Of a DNA stretch of 64,000 bases, positions 34,503-43,935 are shown in pieces. Within the stretch, counting starts at the first letter, position 1, and every line of letters starts with the position of its first letter. The notes beneath the pieces were generated by a model that searched no databases, had not been told where the DNA came from, and worked only from the letters and a program-made list of their open reading frames with translations. Position numbers and translations under genes: made by a program. Source of the DNA: Diphasiastrum complanatum (Eukaryota > Streptophyta > Lycopodiopsida > Lycopodiales > Lycopodiaceae); the NCBI GenBank assembly GCA_029204225.1, contig CM055095.1, positions 76,960,471 to 77,024,470 on the forward strand, read 5' to 3'.

Positions 34503-34636
34503 TCTATTAAAGATCAGAGGCTAAGAAGAAGCTATTTTGGATCAGATTATCACACCTAATCATTTGTTGATTGTGAGGCTTGTGCATATTCAATACTAAC
34601 AATGTTTAGTTCAATCTATTGTTGACAATCTCCACC

Positions 34637-34732
34637 TTTGTGGATGAACACCCTCCTTTGTGGATGAACACTCTCCTTAAGTGGATGAACACTCTCCTTA
34701 AATGGATGAACATTCTCCTTACGTGGATGACA
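34637..34732 (+). repeat. 21-bp tandem repeat in a Copia leader
   Basis: Five copies of 'GTGGATGAACACTCTCCTTAA' with few changes, in the untranslated leader between LTR and gag. Confidence 0.85.
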
Positions 34733-35373
34733 AATACTCTTTGAGTGATTTTTTGGAGCATTTGCTGGAAGGTTTTAACCATTATGCAAATGTGTTTTCA
34801 GGTTCTTAACAGGTGAGGAACATTCTCATGTGAAGTGATCTTAGATCTACATCTAAACATCAAGACTTGACAAGCTAGTCTTGTGATTCACTAATTGTGC
34901 TCTTTCATTCACCTCTAAAGCTTGTATTTATCACTTGCTAGAGTTTATAAACTTTTAGAAGTGTGGTTTACATGTGGTTTTACAAGTTGAATCAATATTT
35001 TAGTGTGTTGATGATCATATGTTGATCAAGTTTGCTCTATTCTAGGTATTCTTGGTAGCCTAGTCTTGTGTATTTTCTAAGAATGTAAGTAACTCTTCAC
35101 ACCATAACTTGATTTGGTCACTTGCTGGAAAGTTTGAGAGCTTAAGCAAGAGTGTTTTCAGGTTGGTTTGAGTTTGTAATCCATTCCTAGTGTGTGCAAA
35201 GTGTTGCGTGTGTCTTAATCTTCCTTTCTATGTTTGGAATCTAGCCAAGTTCAAGATAGAAGTGCTTTAGGGTCCTAGATCTTCTGAGGTCTCCTTATCC
35301 ATCATTTGTTGAGAGATAAGTGAGTGCTAGGTGCATTAGTACAAAACCTAAAAGTGAAAGAATCATTATATTC

Positions 35374-36333
35374 ATGGCTTCTAATGGTGGGATCATGTTA
35401 GAAAGTAATAATAGGTTGAGTTCATCAAACTACTCTACCTGGAAAGTGAGTATGGAGTTCATTCAACTATGTCCATGAGTTGAATGAACTCATGGACAAA
35501 GTTGCAGGAACTGAAGAGAGACCACCCACAGTTCAAGAGAAACAAAGGTTTGATAACAAGGCTAAAAGGGCTCTTCATATCTTTAAAATGAATGTTACCA
35601 ACGAACTTCTCAAGGAAGTTGGTAAGTGTCAAAGTGCAAGTGCAAGTGAGGCATGGAATGCCTTGAAGAAGCTCTTTGAATCAAAGTCCACATCTAGGGC
35701 ATTGACTCTAAGGAGGCAAATATTTTCTAGTAGACAAAGAGAGGGAGAAAGTGCTCATGCATTTGTCTTGAGGGTTAAGTCCTTAAGTGATGATCTAGCA
35801 TGCACTGATGAAAGCATAAAAGATGGTGAGATATTCCAAGTTATGCTGAATGGTTTGCTAGATGAGCATGCTAACCTTGTGCAAAGTTTTGCTATTCAAA
35901 GAGTCTTGCTAGTGTGATTGACTTGCAAGAAATCTTATTGTTTAAAGAACATAGGTTGCAATCAAAGCTTGATGGGGCATCATTGCAAGGTGGAGGTGAA
36001 GAGGCTTTCTTCACAAAAGGAAAGTTCAAAGGCAAAGGTAAAGGCAAAGGGAAATGGTCCAAAGGTGGTAAATTGGATCATGATGATCACTCTTCCTCTT
36101 CCTCTTCTACTTCTTTTCAAAAGAAAGATAAGTCAAAGTTCAAGTGCTTTTATTGTGGGATAAAAGGTGATTTTGCTAATGAATGTCATAAGAAGAAAAG
36201 AGAGCAAGGTGAGAAGCAAGGAAATCTAGCAATAGATGGCATTTGTGAAACTCTTGTTATGACTTCAAGTTTTCTTGCAAATATAGATGGGAATGATCCT
36301 TGGTGGATTGATAGTGAAACTCATCTCACATGA
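35374..36333 (+). pseudogene. gag: Copia gag with zinc knuckle
   Basis: ATG at 35374 gives 'MASNGGIMLESNNRLSSSNY' then 'STWKVSMEF'. An inverted repeat insertion (35455-35491) breaks the frame. The main part (35480-35917) reads 'KALHIFKMNVTNELLKEVGK'-type sequence (here RALHIF), 'LFESKSTSRALTLRRQ', 'AHAFVLRVKSLSDDLACT' and 'LVQSFAIQ'. The basic, Gly/Lys-rich linker 'KGKFKGKGKGKGKWSKGG' and the CCHC box 'CFYCGIKGDFANEC' (36147-36188) follow in a second frame. The protease signature is mutated: 'WWIDSETHLT' instead of WWIDSGASSHMT, so the active-site Gly is lost, followed by a stop. Confidence 0.9.
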
Positions 36334-37158
36334 CAAGAAATAAGAAATACTTTTCATCCTTATTGTCTTATGAGGGAGAAAGCAACATCATCCATACTAC
36401 AAATGATGGTGAATGTGACATCAAAGGCATAGGCACAATTCCTATTTCTCTTTTAACAAATAGGAAAGCTAATTTGAAAATGTATTGTACATTCCTTCAA
36501 TCACTAAGAACTTGCTTAGTGTTAGTCAAATGATTGACAAAGGGCTTGATGTTGAGTTCGTTGGAGATGCTTGTTTGATAAGTAAAGGTGGATCCTTGAT
36601 TGCTAAAATAAGGAGGCATGGTAAACTCTCAAGCTTGATGCATGTGTGATCTCTAAGAATCAAGGATGTATGGATAGGGAGCAATTGACAAACCAAGAAG
36701 TTTGGCACAAAATGTTGGGCCATCCCAACTTCAAATCTTTGGAGGTAATGGCAAAAAGGGCATGTTCTTGGTCCCCCTAAAAGTCTTGCTGCAAACAATA
36801 GTGTTTGTGAACATTGTGCCTTGTCCAAATCTCATAGACTTGCTTATTCTAGATCTAAAGAGGTTTTCAACTTGTGCATTCAGATCTTCATTCTTTTAGT
36901 ACAACTAGAAAGATATATGCAACTTTCATTGATGACTTTAGTAAGTATACTTGGGTCTATCTTCTTAAAGCCAAGGATGAAGTGTTTGCTGCATTTGTCA
37001 AGTTTAAGAATGAAGTGGAAAATCAATTCAATAAAAAGATCAAATGCTTGAGATCTGATAATGGAGCGAAATATATTTCATAAAAGTTCAAAGATTTTTG
37101 CATAGCACATGGGATTAAAAGGGAGTATTCTCGTCCTAGGACTCTACAACAGAATGGA
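36334..37158 (+). pseudogene. pol: Copia protease end and integrase N-terminal/core
   Basis: Broken frames give 'GECDIKGIGTIPISLLT', the GAG-pre-integrase region and 'VCEHCALSKSHRLAYSRS'. The integrase core has the first Asp in 'HSDLHSF', then 'KIYATFIDDFSKYTWVYLLK' and the second Asp in 'LRSDNGAKYIS' before a TAA (37081). It continues through 'KFKDFCIAHGIKREYSRP' to 'QQNGVVEKNRI', where the catalytic Glu sits. All three D,D,E residues can be read, but not in one frame. Confidence 0.88.
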
Positions 37159-38496
37159 GTGGTAGAGAAGAATAGAATCCTTTGTGAATGTGCCAAGGCA
37201 ATGAGACTACATGCTAATCTTGCTAAGTCCTTCTGGGGGGAAGCTTTAGCATGTGCTAACTATCTTTGTAACAGATGGACAAGGGCTTCTTTGAGTGGTA
37301 ACACTCCCTTTGAGGTCCTCTATGGTAGGAGGCCGAGTGTCAAGCATTGTAGGATCTTTGGTTGTACTTGTTTTGTCAACATCACTCTTGATGATAGAAC
37401 TAAAGAAGATCCTTCATCAAGGAAGGGCATATTTGCTAGCTATAGTGAAGTAGGCAAGGCTTACAAGATTTACATTCCTTCAACAAGAAAAGTTCTCATT
37501 TCTAGAGATGTCATCTTTGAAGAAGACAATGTACCAAAGAAAGTTGATGTTGATGAAACTAAAAATCTTCATGTTGTTTCTCCTAACTTTCTTGATGGTG
37601 ATGGATCTATGGATGATGGTGGTGGAGATGCCTCTCCAAGTCAAGTTCCAAGGGGTGAGGCAATAACTTGTGCTGATTATTTGTGCAATAGATTGCCTAA
37701 CCAATCCATTGGAGGAATCACACCATTTTACACTCTATTTGGAGAGAAGCCCAATCTCAAGGATCTCAAAGTTTTTGGATCCACTTGCTATGTACACCAA
37801 TACTTGGATACAAGGAAGAAGGATGATTCAACCTCCATCAAAGGCATCTTTGTGGGATATGGTGAAAATAGCAAAGGATATAGAGTCTTCAATCCCATCA
37901 CTAGCAAGGTGATAGTGAGTAGGAATGTTATTTTTGATGAAAGACATGCTTGTGATTTGGATGATAATGCTACTAATCATCTTGATGCCAAGGATCATGC
38001 TAGGATGGAGCAGGAGCTTCCAAGTGAAGAAGAACTTGAGGATCCACCTCAAGATTCAAGAACTCCAAGAAGATCTACAAGGGCAAGGACCGAGCCATTG
38101 AGGCTCACCTATGATGGTCAAGGTGATCACAGGGAAGGCTCATCATCTTTCACATCTTACACCTTTCTTACTTCAATGTTAGATGAGCCAACATGCTATG
38201 AAGATGCTTGTAAATCTAAGTGTGGGATGGATGCTATGCAAGTAGAGTATGATGCTCTCATTGAGAATCATACTTGGGATCTTGTGAATCTTCCTCAAGG
38301 GAAGAAACCACTTGATTGCAAGTGGGTGTTTCGATTGAAGTATATTCAAGATGGATCAATAAGTAAGCATAAAGCTAGGCTTGTAGCCAAAGGTTTTTTA
38401 CAAACCAAAGGCATTAATTATGATGAGACTTTTGCTCCTATGGCTAAGCTTGTTACTATCAGGTTGATCATTAGTCTTGCTACAACCTTCAATTGA
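37159..38496 (+). CDS. pol: Copia integrase C-terminus (duplicated) fused to RT N-terminus, 445-codon open frame
   Basis: The longest domain-bearing frame of the window. Residues about 1-120 are an integrase C-terminal segment ('EALACANYLCNRWTRASLSG', 'IFGCTCFVNITLDDRTKEDP', 'VLISRDVIFEED'). Residues about 168-265 repeat the same segment from another sub-family ('EAITCADYLCNRLPNQSIGG', 'VFGSTCYVHQYLDTRKKDDS', 'VIVSRNVIFDER'). An acidic hinge with 'PRRSTRARTEP' follows, then RT start 'HTWDLVNLPQGKKPLDCKWV' and 'ARLVAKGFLQTKGINYDETF'. It ends at a TGA just before 'ELFQLDFTNAFLNG'. The join preserves the frame. It is still a fragment of a dead element, with the integrase core upstream in other frames. 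Confidence 0.85.
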   Translation: MVEKNRILCECAKAMRLHANLAKSFWGEALACANYLCNRWTRASLSGNTPFEVLYGRRPSVKHCRIFGCTCFVNITLDDRTKEDPSSRKGIFASYSEVGKAYKIYIPSTRKVLISRDVIFEEDNVPKKVDVDETKNLHVVSPNFLDGDGSMDDGGGDASPSQVPRGEAITCADYLCNRLPNQSIGGITPFYTLFGEKPNLKDLKVFGSTCYVHQYLDTRKKDDSTSIKGIFVGYGENSKGYRVFNPITSKVIVSRNVIFDERHACDLDDNATNHLDAKDHARMEQELPSEEELEDPPQDSRTPRRSTRARTEPLRLTYDGQGDHREGSSSFTSYTFLTSMLDEPTCYEDACKSKCGMDAMQVEYDALIENHTWDLVNLPQGKKPLDCKWVFRLKYIQDGSISKHKARLVAKGFLQTKGINYDETFAPMAKLVTIRLIISLATTFN

Positions 38497-39740
38497 GAGC
38501 TATTCCAACTTGATTTCACAAATGCTTTCCTGAATGGTTATGGAGGAAGAGATCTACATGAGGCAACCCGAGGGCTTCATCAAGGCAAAGCATGAAGGAA
38601 AGGTGTGTTTCTTGAAGAAGCAGACAAGCACCTAGAGCATGGTACTTTAGGCTAAACTCTTTTCTCATTTCCATCAATTTTGTAATGGGTGCTTATGATC
38701 CATCATTGTACATAAAATTTTATGATGGCAAGATCATTATTCTTGTTTTGTATGTAGATGACATTATCTTGAGTGGTAATGATCTAGATGGAATTAGAGA
38801 TGTAAAAATTGCTTTGGCAAAAGAGTTTAAGATGGTAGATCTCGGCCTATTAAGCTTCATTCTTGGAATAGAGGTTATTACAGGATGTGATTTTAGCTTT
38901 ATTTGTCAATCTAAATATGCTACATCCATCCTAGATAGATTTGGAATGAAGAATTGTAAAGACATTGAGGCACCAATGGAGCAACATGTAGAAGCATTTA
39001 ATGATGGTGATGAAGCATCCTTTGAGGACATCACATTATATAGAAGGCTTATTGGCTCCTTGATTTATTTAACTATAACTAGACCTGATCTTATCATGCA
39101 AAGTCCTCTAGTTTCACATTGGAAGATGGCCAAAAGAGTTCTTAAATACATTTCATCTACTAAGAATCTTGACATTTTGTATAGAGGGACTAATATTGGC
39201 TTAAGAGCCTATAGTGACTCGGATTTTGCAGGTGACAAAGTGGATAGAAAATCAGCAAGTGCTTTTGCCACCTTTCTATGTGATGGAGTAGTATCATGGC
39301 TTTCCAAAAAGCAAGATACCATCTCCTTATCTTCCATTGAATCCGAGTACAAGACCTTGACATCAACATGCAAGGAGGTCTTGTGGCTCAAGAGGCTATT
39401 GGTGGAGCTTCATGTCATGGAGGAGGAGATCCCTATCATCTATTGTGACAACCAATCAGCCCAATCACTTGCAACTAATCCTACATTCCATGCAAGGAGC
39501 AAACACATCGAGATTGCTCATCATTTCATGAGGAGGAAAGTGCAAGCCAAAGAGATCAAGCTCCAACACGTGTCATCATCAAGTTTCTTGGCTGATTTGT
39601 TTACTAAATCTTTACCTAAAGATTCATTTTTCAAGCTTAGATCTTCAATTGGAGTGATTGATAAAAGTATTGTTGTTTCCAAGGCTAGATTTGAGGAGGA
39701 GTGTGAAAAATTGCCTACATTGGCAAAACTAGCCATGTAG
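38497..39740 (+). pseudogene. pol: Copia reverse transcriptase C-terminal part and RNase H
   Basis: Frameshifted 'FTNAFLNG' and 'EEIYMRQPEGFIKAKHEGKV'-like pieces (38510-38680) lead into a 351-codon frame at 38685-39740. It has the catalytic 'LVLYVDDIILSGNDL', 'FICQSKYATSILDRFGMKN', 'ASFEDITLYRRLIGSLIYLT', 'VSWLSKKQDTISLSSIESEY', 'IIYCDNQSAQSLATNPTFHA', 'RSKHIEIAHHFMRRKV' and 'LADLFTKSLPKDSFF'. About 20 residues are deleted after 'TITRPDL'. YVDD and the RNase H acidic residues are kept. No matching plus-strand 3' LTR follows. Confidence 0.92.
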
Positions 39741-39744
39741 AATA

Positions 39745-39965
39745 TTGTATATTTTGTCAATATTTTTTGTTAATCACTTGAATGGCCAAAGTGCCACTTG
39801 TCAATCCACACCTAACATAGTTATCCACCTATATACTTTCTAAAAATAGTGATAATGCTATGATTAGTCCTTATTGACATTAAGAAATGTATCTCTAAGT
39901 TGAAATTTAGCTTTGGCCTCCAAATTGCCAAATTAGACCAACTAAACTAGTTGACATTTTTCACA
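39745..39965 (-). repeat. Copia LTR fragment (about 220 bp)
   Basis: Reverse-complemented it begins TGTGAAAAATGTCAACTAG, then 'TTTGGAGGCCAAA', 'TTTCAACTTAGAGATA', 'TTTTTAGAAAGTATATAGGTGG'. These match the first third of the LTR at 47585. The orientation is opposite to the pol that ends just before it, so it is not that element's own 3' LTR. Confidence 0.7.
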
Positions 39966-41884
39966 ACACACACAATTACACATGTCCTCCTTGAATTCTA
40001 ATTCCTTGAGGCCTCCTTTGATCTCTCTTCTCTACCTTAGGTGGGCTATCCTCAAGCCTATCTTCTTGAGAGCATCCCTTCTCAAGTGCCTTTCATCTCT
40101 CCTTGAGTGCCCCTCCTCACCACCGCTTCTCTTTAGATGTCTCCCTCCTCTCCATCCTTGGCCTGCCAATCTACTTATACCCATCTAGCTTTCTCACATT
40201 TGCATGTAGATGAATTTTCAAACAACGTTTGTGTGATGTTATTGTGTCCTAATTTCTAAACCAATCTAATTGCATGTTGGAAATAATAATGTTCTTGTGT
40301 TTGCCATCATATTGTACTAACTCTTGTATTGACTTTGTGTAAAGAAAGTCTGCAAAATTTAAGGTACTTATCAAAAGCATAATATAACTAATTTTTTGGT
40401 TGCATAAAAGAAGTTTTTTCTATTGGTTGGTTTGGGGATGGGGGGGGTGTTTATGTGTGTGTGCTATTGACATGATGTTGACATCATTTCAGTTATGTTA
40501 AGCTATTCTCTTTCACCATATTCCTTTATTTTTTTAAGCTACTCTAAATCATTTACTTGTATGCATAACATACTACTTTGAAAACTAAGGACTAGTGGTT
40601 CTTGGTTTGATCTTTGGTGGAAGTATGGTGTATATATTGTACATATTGGTGTTTGCAGGACTACACATGCTGCAAATAATATTATAGAAAAAGTGCTGGA
40701 GTGGAATGCATAGTTGAGGCAATTCTAATGTTAACCATTGGTGGTTTGTAGATGTTGTCTCATGAGAAAGAAAGAAAAAGGTTTTTAGATGTTGTCTCGT
40801 GAGAACAAAATTTAGTTTGCATTTAGATGTGCACATATGCTCAAACAATTGGGCAAACTCCACAAATAAGAAATGACCAATTGTGACATCAAAGCTAAAT
40901 AACTAGCCAATGACCGCACACATAGCTCCCTAAGATCTAATAGCAATTTTGCACAATACTTGATCATTTCATTGGATATACAAGGAGGTAATCACATCTT
41001 AAATTGGCAAGCCATGATAATATCAATGCAAGGTTTTTACACATAAGCTACTTGATGGAAATAGGTGCAAGTCATATCAATTTGAGTTCAGATAAGGTGA
41101 TAAGGTGGGGCTAACTTATAACTACTTGGGAGGGAGAGGAGAGTGAACACTTAGTGTTCACTTACCCCATGTTGATATCCATTATTGCCACACAATATTC
41201 TTTCCACTTTCTTTAGGTGGTACCCCACCCATGACATGGATTGAACTCTCAATGTAAATACCATAAAGATTAAATTTCATAAAATAATAAGACCTTTATG
41301 GTGGTTGTTTGGTCTAATGGTACCACAAGCTTTTTCCTAGGGTATTAATGCAACTTATTCAACTAGCTTTGTCATGCACAATATGTACAATTTATATCAC
41401 ATTATAATGCCAATTCAAAAAAGAGCACAAGTCAATATGTCGACTCAATCATTAGCTTGAATTTTACCCAAGGGAGTTGGCTCAATTGGTTAGCTTGACA
41501 TCCAAAGTTTCTTTGGTCTCAAGTTCGAGCCTTCCCTTGGAAACCAATAAGCATTAGCTTGAATTTGAGCCCATGCAAGCATGGACAAAATTCCACATCT
41601 TATTTAGCACCTCTAGTGCAAAGGACTCCATAAACTTTTTCATACCCCCTTTTTGGTTTAGGCAATGTTGCAAAACTTCAAATGCAAAAAGAGAATGTAT
41701 TAAATTCCCATCTCACCTCTTGTAAAATGCCAAACTTGGGCTTAGGCTTGCAAAACCATTATGCACATGGAAAAGTCTTAAGCTATGTAAAACTTGCCAC
41801 AATAAAAATCTTATAGCCACAAAAATCACCATCTTGTAACTTAGGGACAACAACCTCACCCATCGTGTATTTAAGACAATGCTT
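39966..41884. other. Unassigned region with a tRNA-like sequence
   Basis: No protein motif recognised. A GT-rich stretch with G8 lies at about 40438-40470. 'GATGTTGTCTC(A/G)TGAGAA' is repeated at about 40750 and 40787. The tRNA-like segment at 41470-41538 is listed separately. Confidence 0.35.
41470..41538 (+). repeat. tRNA-like sequence, probable SINE head or tRNA pseudogene
   Basis: An acceptor-like AAGGGAG pairs with TTCCCTT at the other end (one G-T). Inside are a box A-like TGGCTCAATTGGTTAGC and a box B-like AGTTCGAGCC at the usual spacing for a polymerase III internal promoter. The anticodon arm does not fold well and the T stem is imperfect, so a functional tRNA is unlikely. No poly-A tail or target duplication was identified. 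Confidence 0.5.
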
Positions 41885-42393
41885 TATTTAAACTATTCAA
41901 AGGTACTAAGGGCGGCCAAAAACAGTAGCATATCAGCCCTACAATAGCAGCCTACCACTTTTGGAAAGCATCTAAGATCATACACAAGAGCTTGAAGACA
42001 ATACACACAACAATGCTCACAATGGAGGAAGAAACAATGACAATGATCTATTGATCTCAATGAAACAATACAAAAGTTTCTTCAACTTGTTTCTCCATGA
42101 AATTCAGCCTAATATAGGTGAGAGAGATGACTCTTTCTCCTCTCTCTAGAACTTAGGACCCAATTTTAGGACACCACTAGCCTAAAATAGCCAATTTTGG
42201 CCTTTATGTCCAAATGACATGATTTTGGTGTCATTTCGAAGGTCTTGAAGTTTGAAGCTTATTCAATATAAAATATATACTAAAATAAAAATATCTAGAC
42301 CTCTTCCACACATGTGAAAGGTTAGATCCAAAACTATGTGCCAAAATTACCAAATTTGGCCTAAAACTAGTCAAGGAAATGTTGACAATTTTT
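41885..42393 (-). repeat. Inverted copy of the 33778 LTR
   Basis: The reverse complement matches 33778-34290 throughout: 'TTGACTAGTTTTAGGCCAAA', 'GACACCAAAATCATGTCATT', 'GTTCTAGAGAGAGGAG', 'CTTAGATGCTTTCCAAAAGT'. Only a few substitutions are visible per 100 bp. Its outer end lacks the last bases of TGTG and runs directly into Copia RNase H at 42394. Confidence 0.85.
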
Positions 42394-42960
42394 ACCGAAG
42401 CAGAATATGTTGCAGCCGCAAAGATGGCCAACAAAATCACATGGCTCAGATAGTTCCTTGACGGACTGGGTGAAACCACCAAAGAGCCTCTAATCTTGTA
42501 GATGGACAATACTTCTACCATACACTTGAAAAAGGATCCCATGTTTCATTCGAGAACGAAACATAGTACAATCAAATATCATTTGATAAGGGACCTAGTC
42601 ACAAGAAACGAATTGAAGACTAGCTTCATTAGAACGAGGCAGATAGTAGCGGACATCTTTACAAAACCTTTAAACAAGGGGATGTTCGAGAGGCAGAGGA
42701 CAAGTCTAGAAATCTTAAAGCTACCATGCTTTGAGAGGGAGTTGAAGAAACAAAATGTTTCAAGCCACAAAGCTTTGCTAGCTTTTGAATTCAAGCCTGC
42801 AAAAATACAAGGGAGCTACCCACAGGCAAAGACCGTCCCAGTCCATAACTGCCACATAATAGTTTCAGCTGAAAGAAACCCAAAGGTGAAGGCCAAATGT
42901 TCGACGATTGAAAGACACTCGAAGGCAAATGTCATATGTTCAAGGACCGAAGGAACTCAA
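42394..42960 (+). pseudogene. pol: Copia RNase H C-terminal fragment
   Basis: 'TEAEYVAAAKMANKITWLRQ', an in-frame stop, then 'MDNTSTIHLKKDPMFHSRTK', 'HSTIKYHLIRDLV' and 'VADIFTKPLNKGMFERQRTS'. It starts abruptly at the inverted LTR. The downstream Lys/Arg-rich frame after 'LEILK' has no known counterpart and is probably non-coding. It could be the far half of the element whose N-terminal side ends at 33777. Confidence 0.85.
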
Positions 42961-43334
42961 AGGAGAAGGTGAAGCCCGAACAAGACCCACAGTCGAACAA
43001 CTCTCGAAGACGAAAGGCGGCGGATCAAGAAAGTACTTGGAGGACGTCCCCCTTTACGAATGATGTTGAAGGCAAACTGAATACCATTGGAACGTGCTTG
43101 ATCAGTGTCAACTTGAGCTAAGCATAGTGTTGCTAAAGCTGACGTCCAACAAGTCCGCTAGTAAGTGAGACGAACTGATATTATTCGTGAGAGGCATAGT
43201 ATCTCTCGTGCCAACACGCTGTGTGGGTTTGTCACAATATCGCCCTTACAAGGGATCATTGATAATATAGTAGCTTGCACATGTTGAATGATCTCAAATG
43301 CTTTGATGTCAGATTGTTGTCTATTCGTAATCAA
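42961..43334. other. Unassigned gap
   Basis: GC-richer sequence following the Copia end, without a recognisable LTR edge. It ends where a minus-strand Copia fragment begins. Confidence 0.35.
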
Positions 43335-43935
43335 CTATTTATTCTTCTTGCCATGGAGAGCTTGATCTTGATGTAGATTTTGAGAAGGGTAGTTGGTGAG
43401 CCTTTGAGAGGCTACATGCTTCACATATCTTCCCACACTTTGACAAATGCTTGGGGAGGCCGAGTGCAAGCTCCTTTGCACACATAGATTCCATGACTTT
43501 GAAGTTGGGGTGGCCCAACCTTTTGTGCCATAGTTCCACCTTTGATATCTCCACCTTTGCCAAGTTAACACTCTCCATTGCAATATTAGCATCAAGCTTA
43601 AACAATCTACCTTGCTTAAAGCCTTTGGCTATACATTCATCATTTCTAAGGATGGAACAAACCCCATGCTTAAATTGAACATCAAGGCCATTATCCATTA
43701 ATTGGCCAACACAAAGCAGATTTTTAGTTAATTTAGGAACATAAAGAACATTCTCAAGATTCATCCTTTTGGATGATCCAACATAAAATGGAATGATTCC
43801 TATTCCACTTACCTTACATTCTTGACTACTTGCAGTATAGATTGATCTATGTACATCATTGTAAGAAAGTAAAGTGAAAAAAATGTCCTTTTGATATGTC
43901 ATGTGGGAACTAGCCCACTATCAATCCACCAAGAA
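43335..43935 (-). pseudogene. pol: Copia protease end and GAG-pre-integrase, minus strand
   Basis: Starts with a mutated 'WWIDSGLVPT' (43935-43905) and continues in one frame 'MTYQKDIFFTLLSYNDVHRS', 'NLENVLYVPKLTKNLLCVGQ', 'ELWHKRLGHPNFKVMESMCA', 'CEACSLSKAHQLPFSKS'. The HxxxH/CxxC zinc-binding set of the integrase N-terminus is intact over 187 codons. It is related to the element at 1-3899. Both ends are sharp truncations: the right end meets copy C at 43936. Confidence 0.88.
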
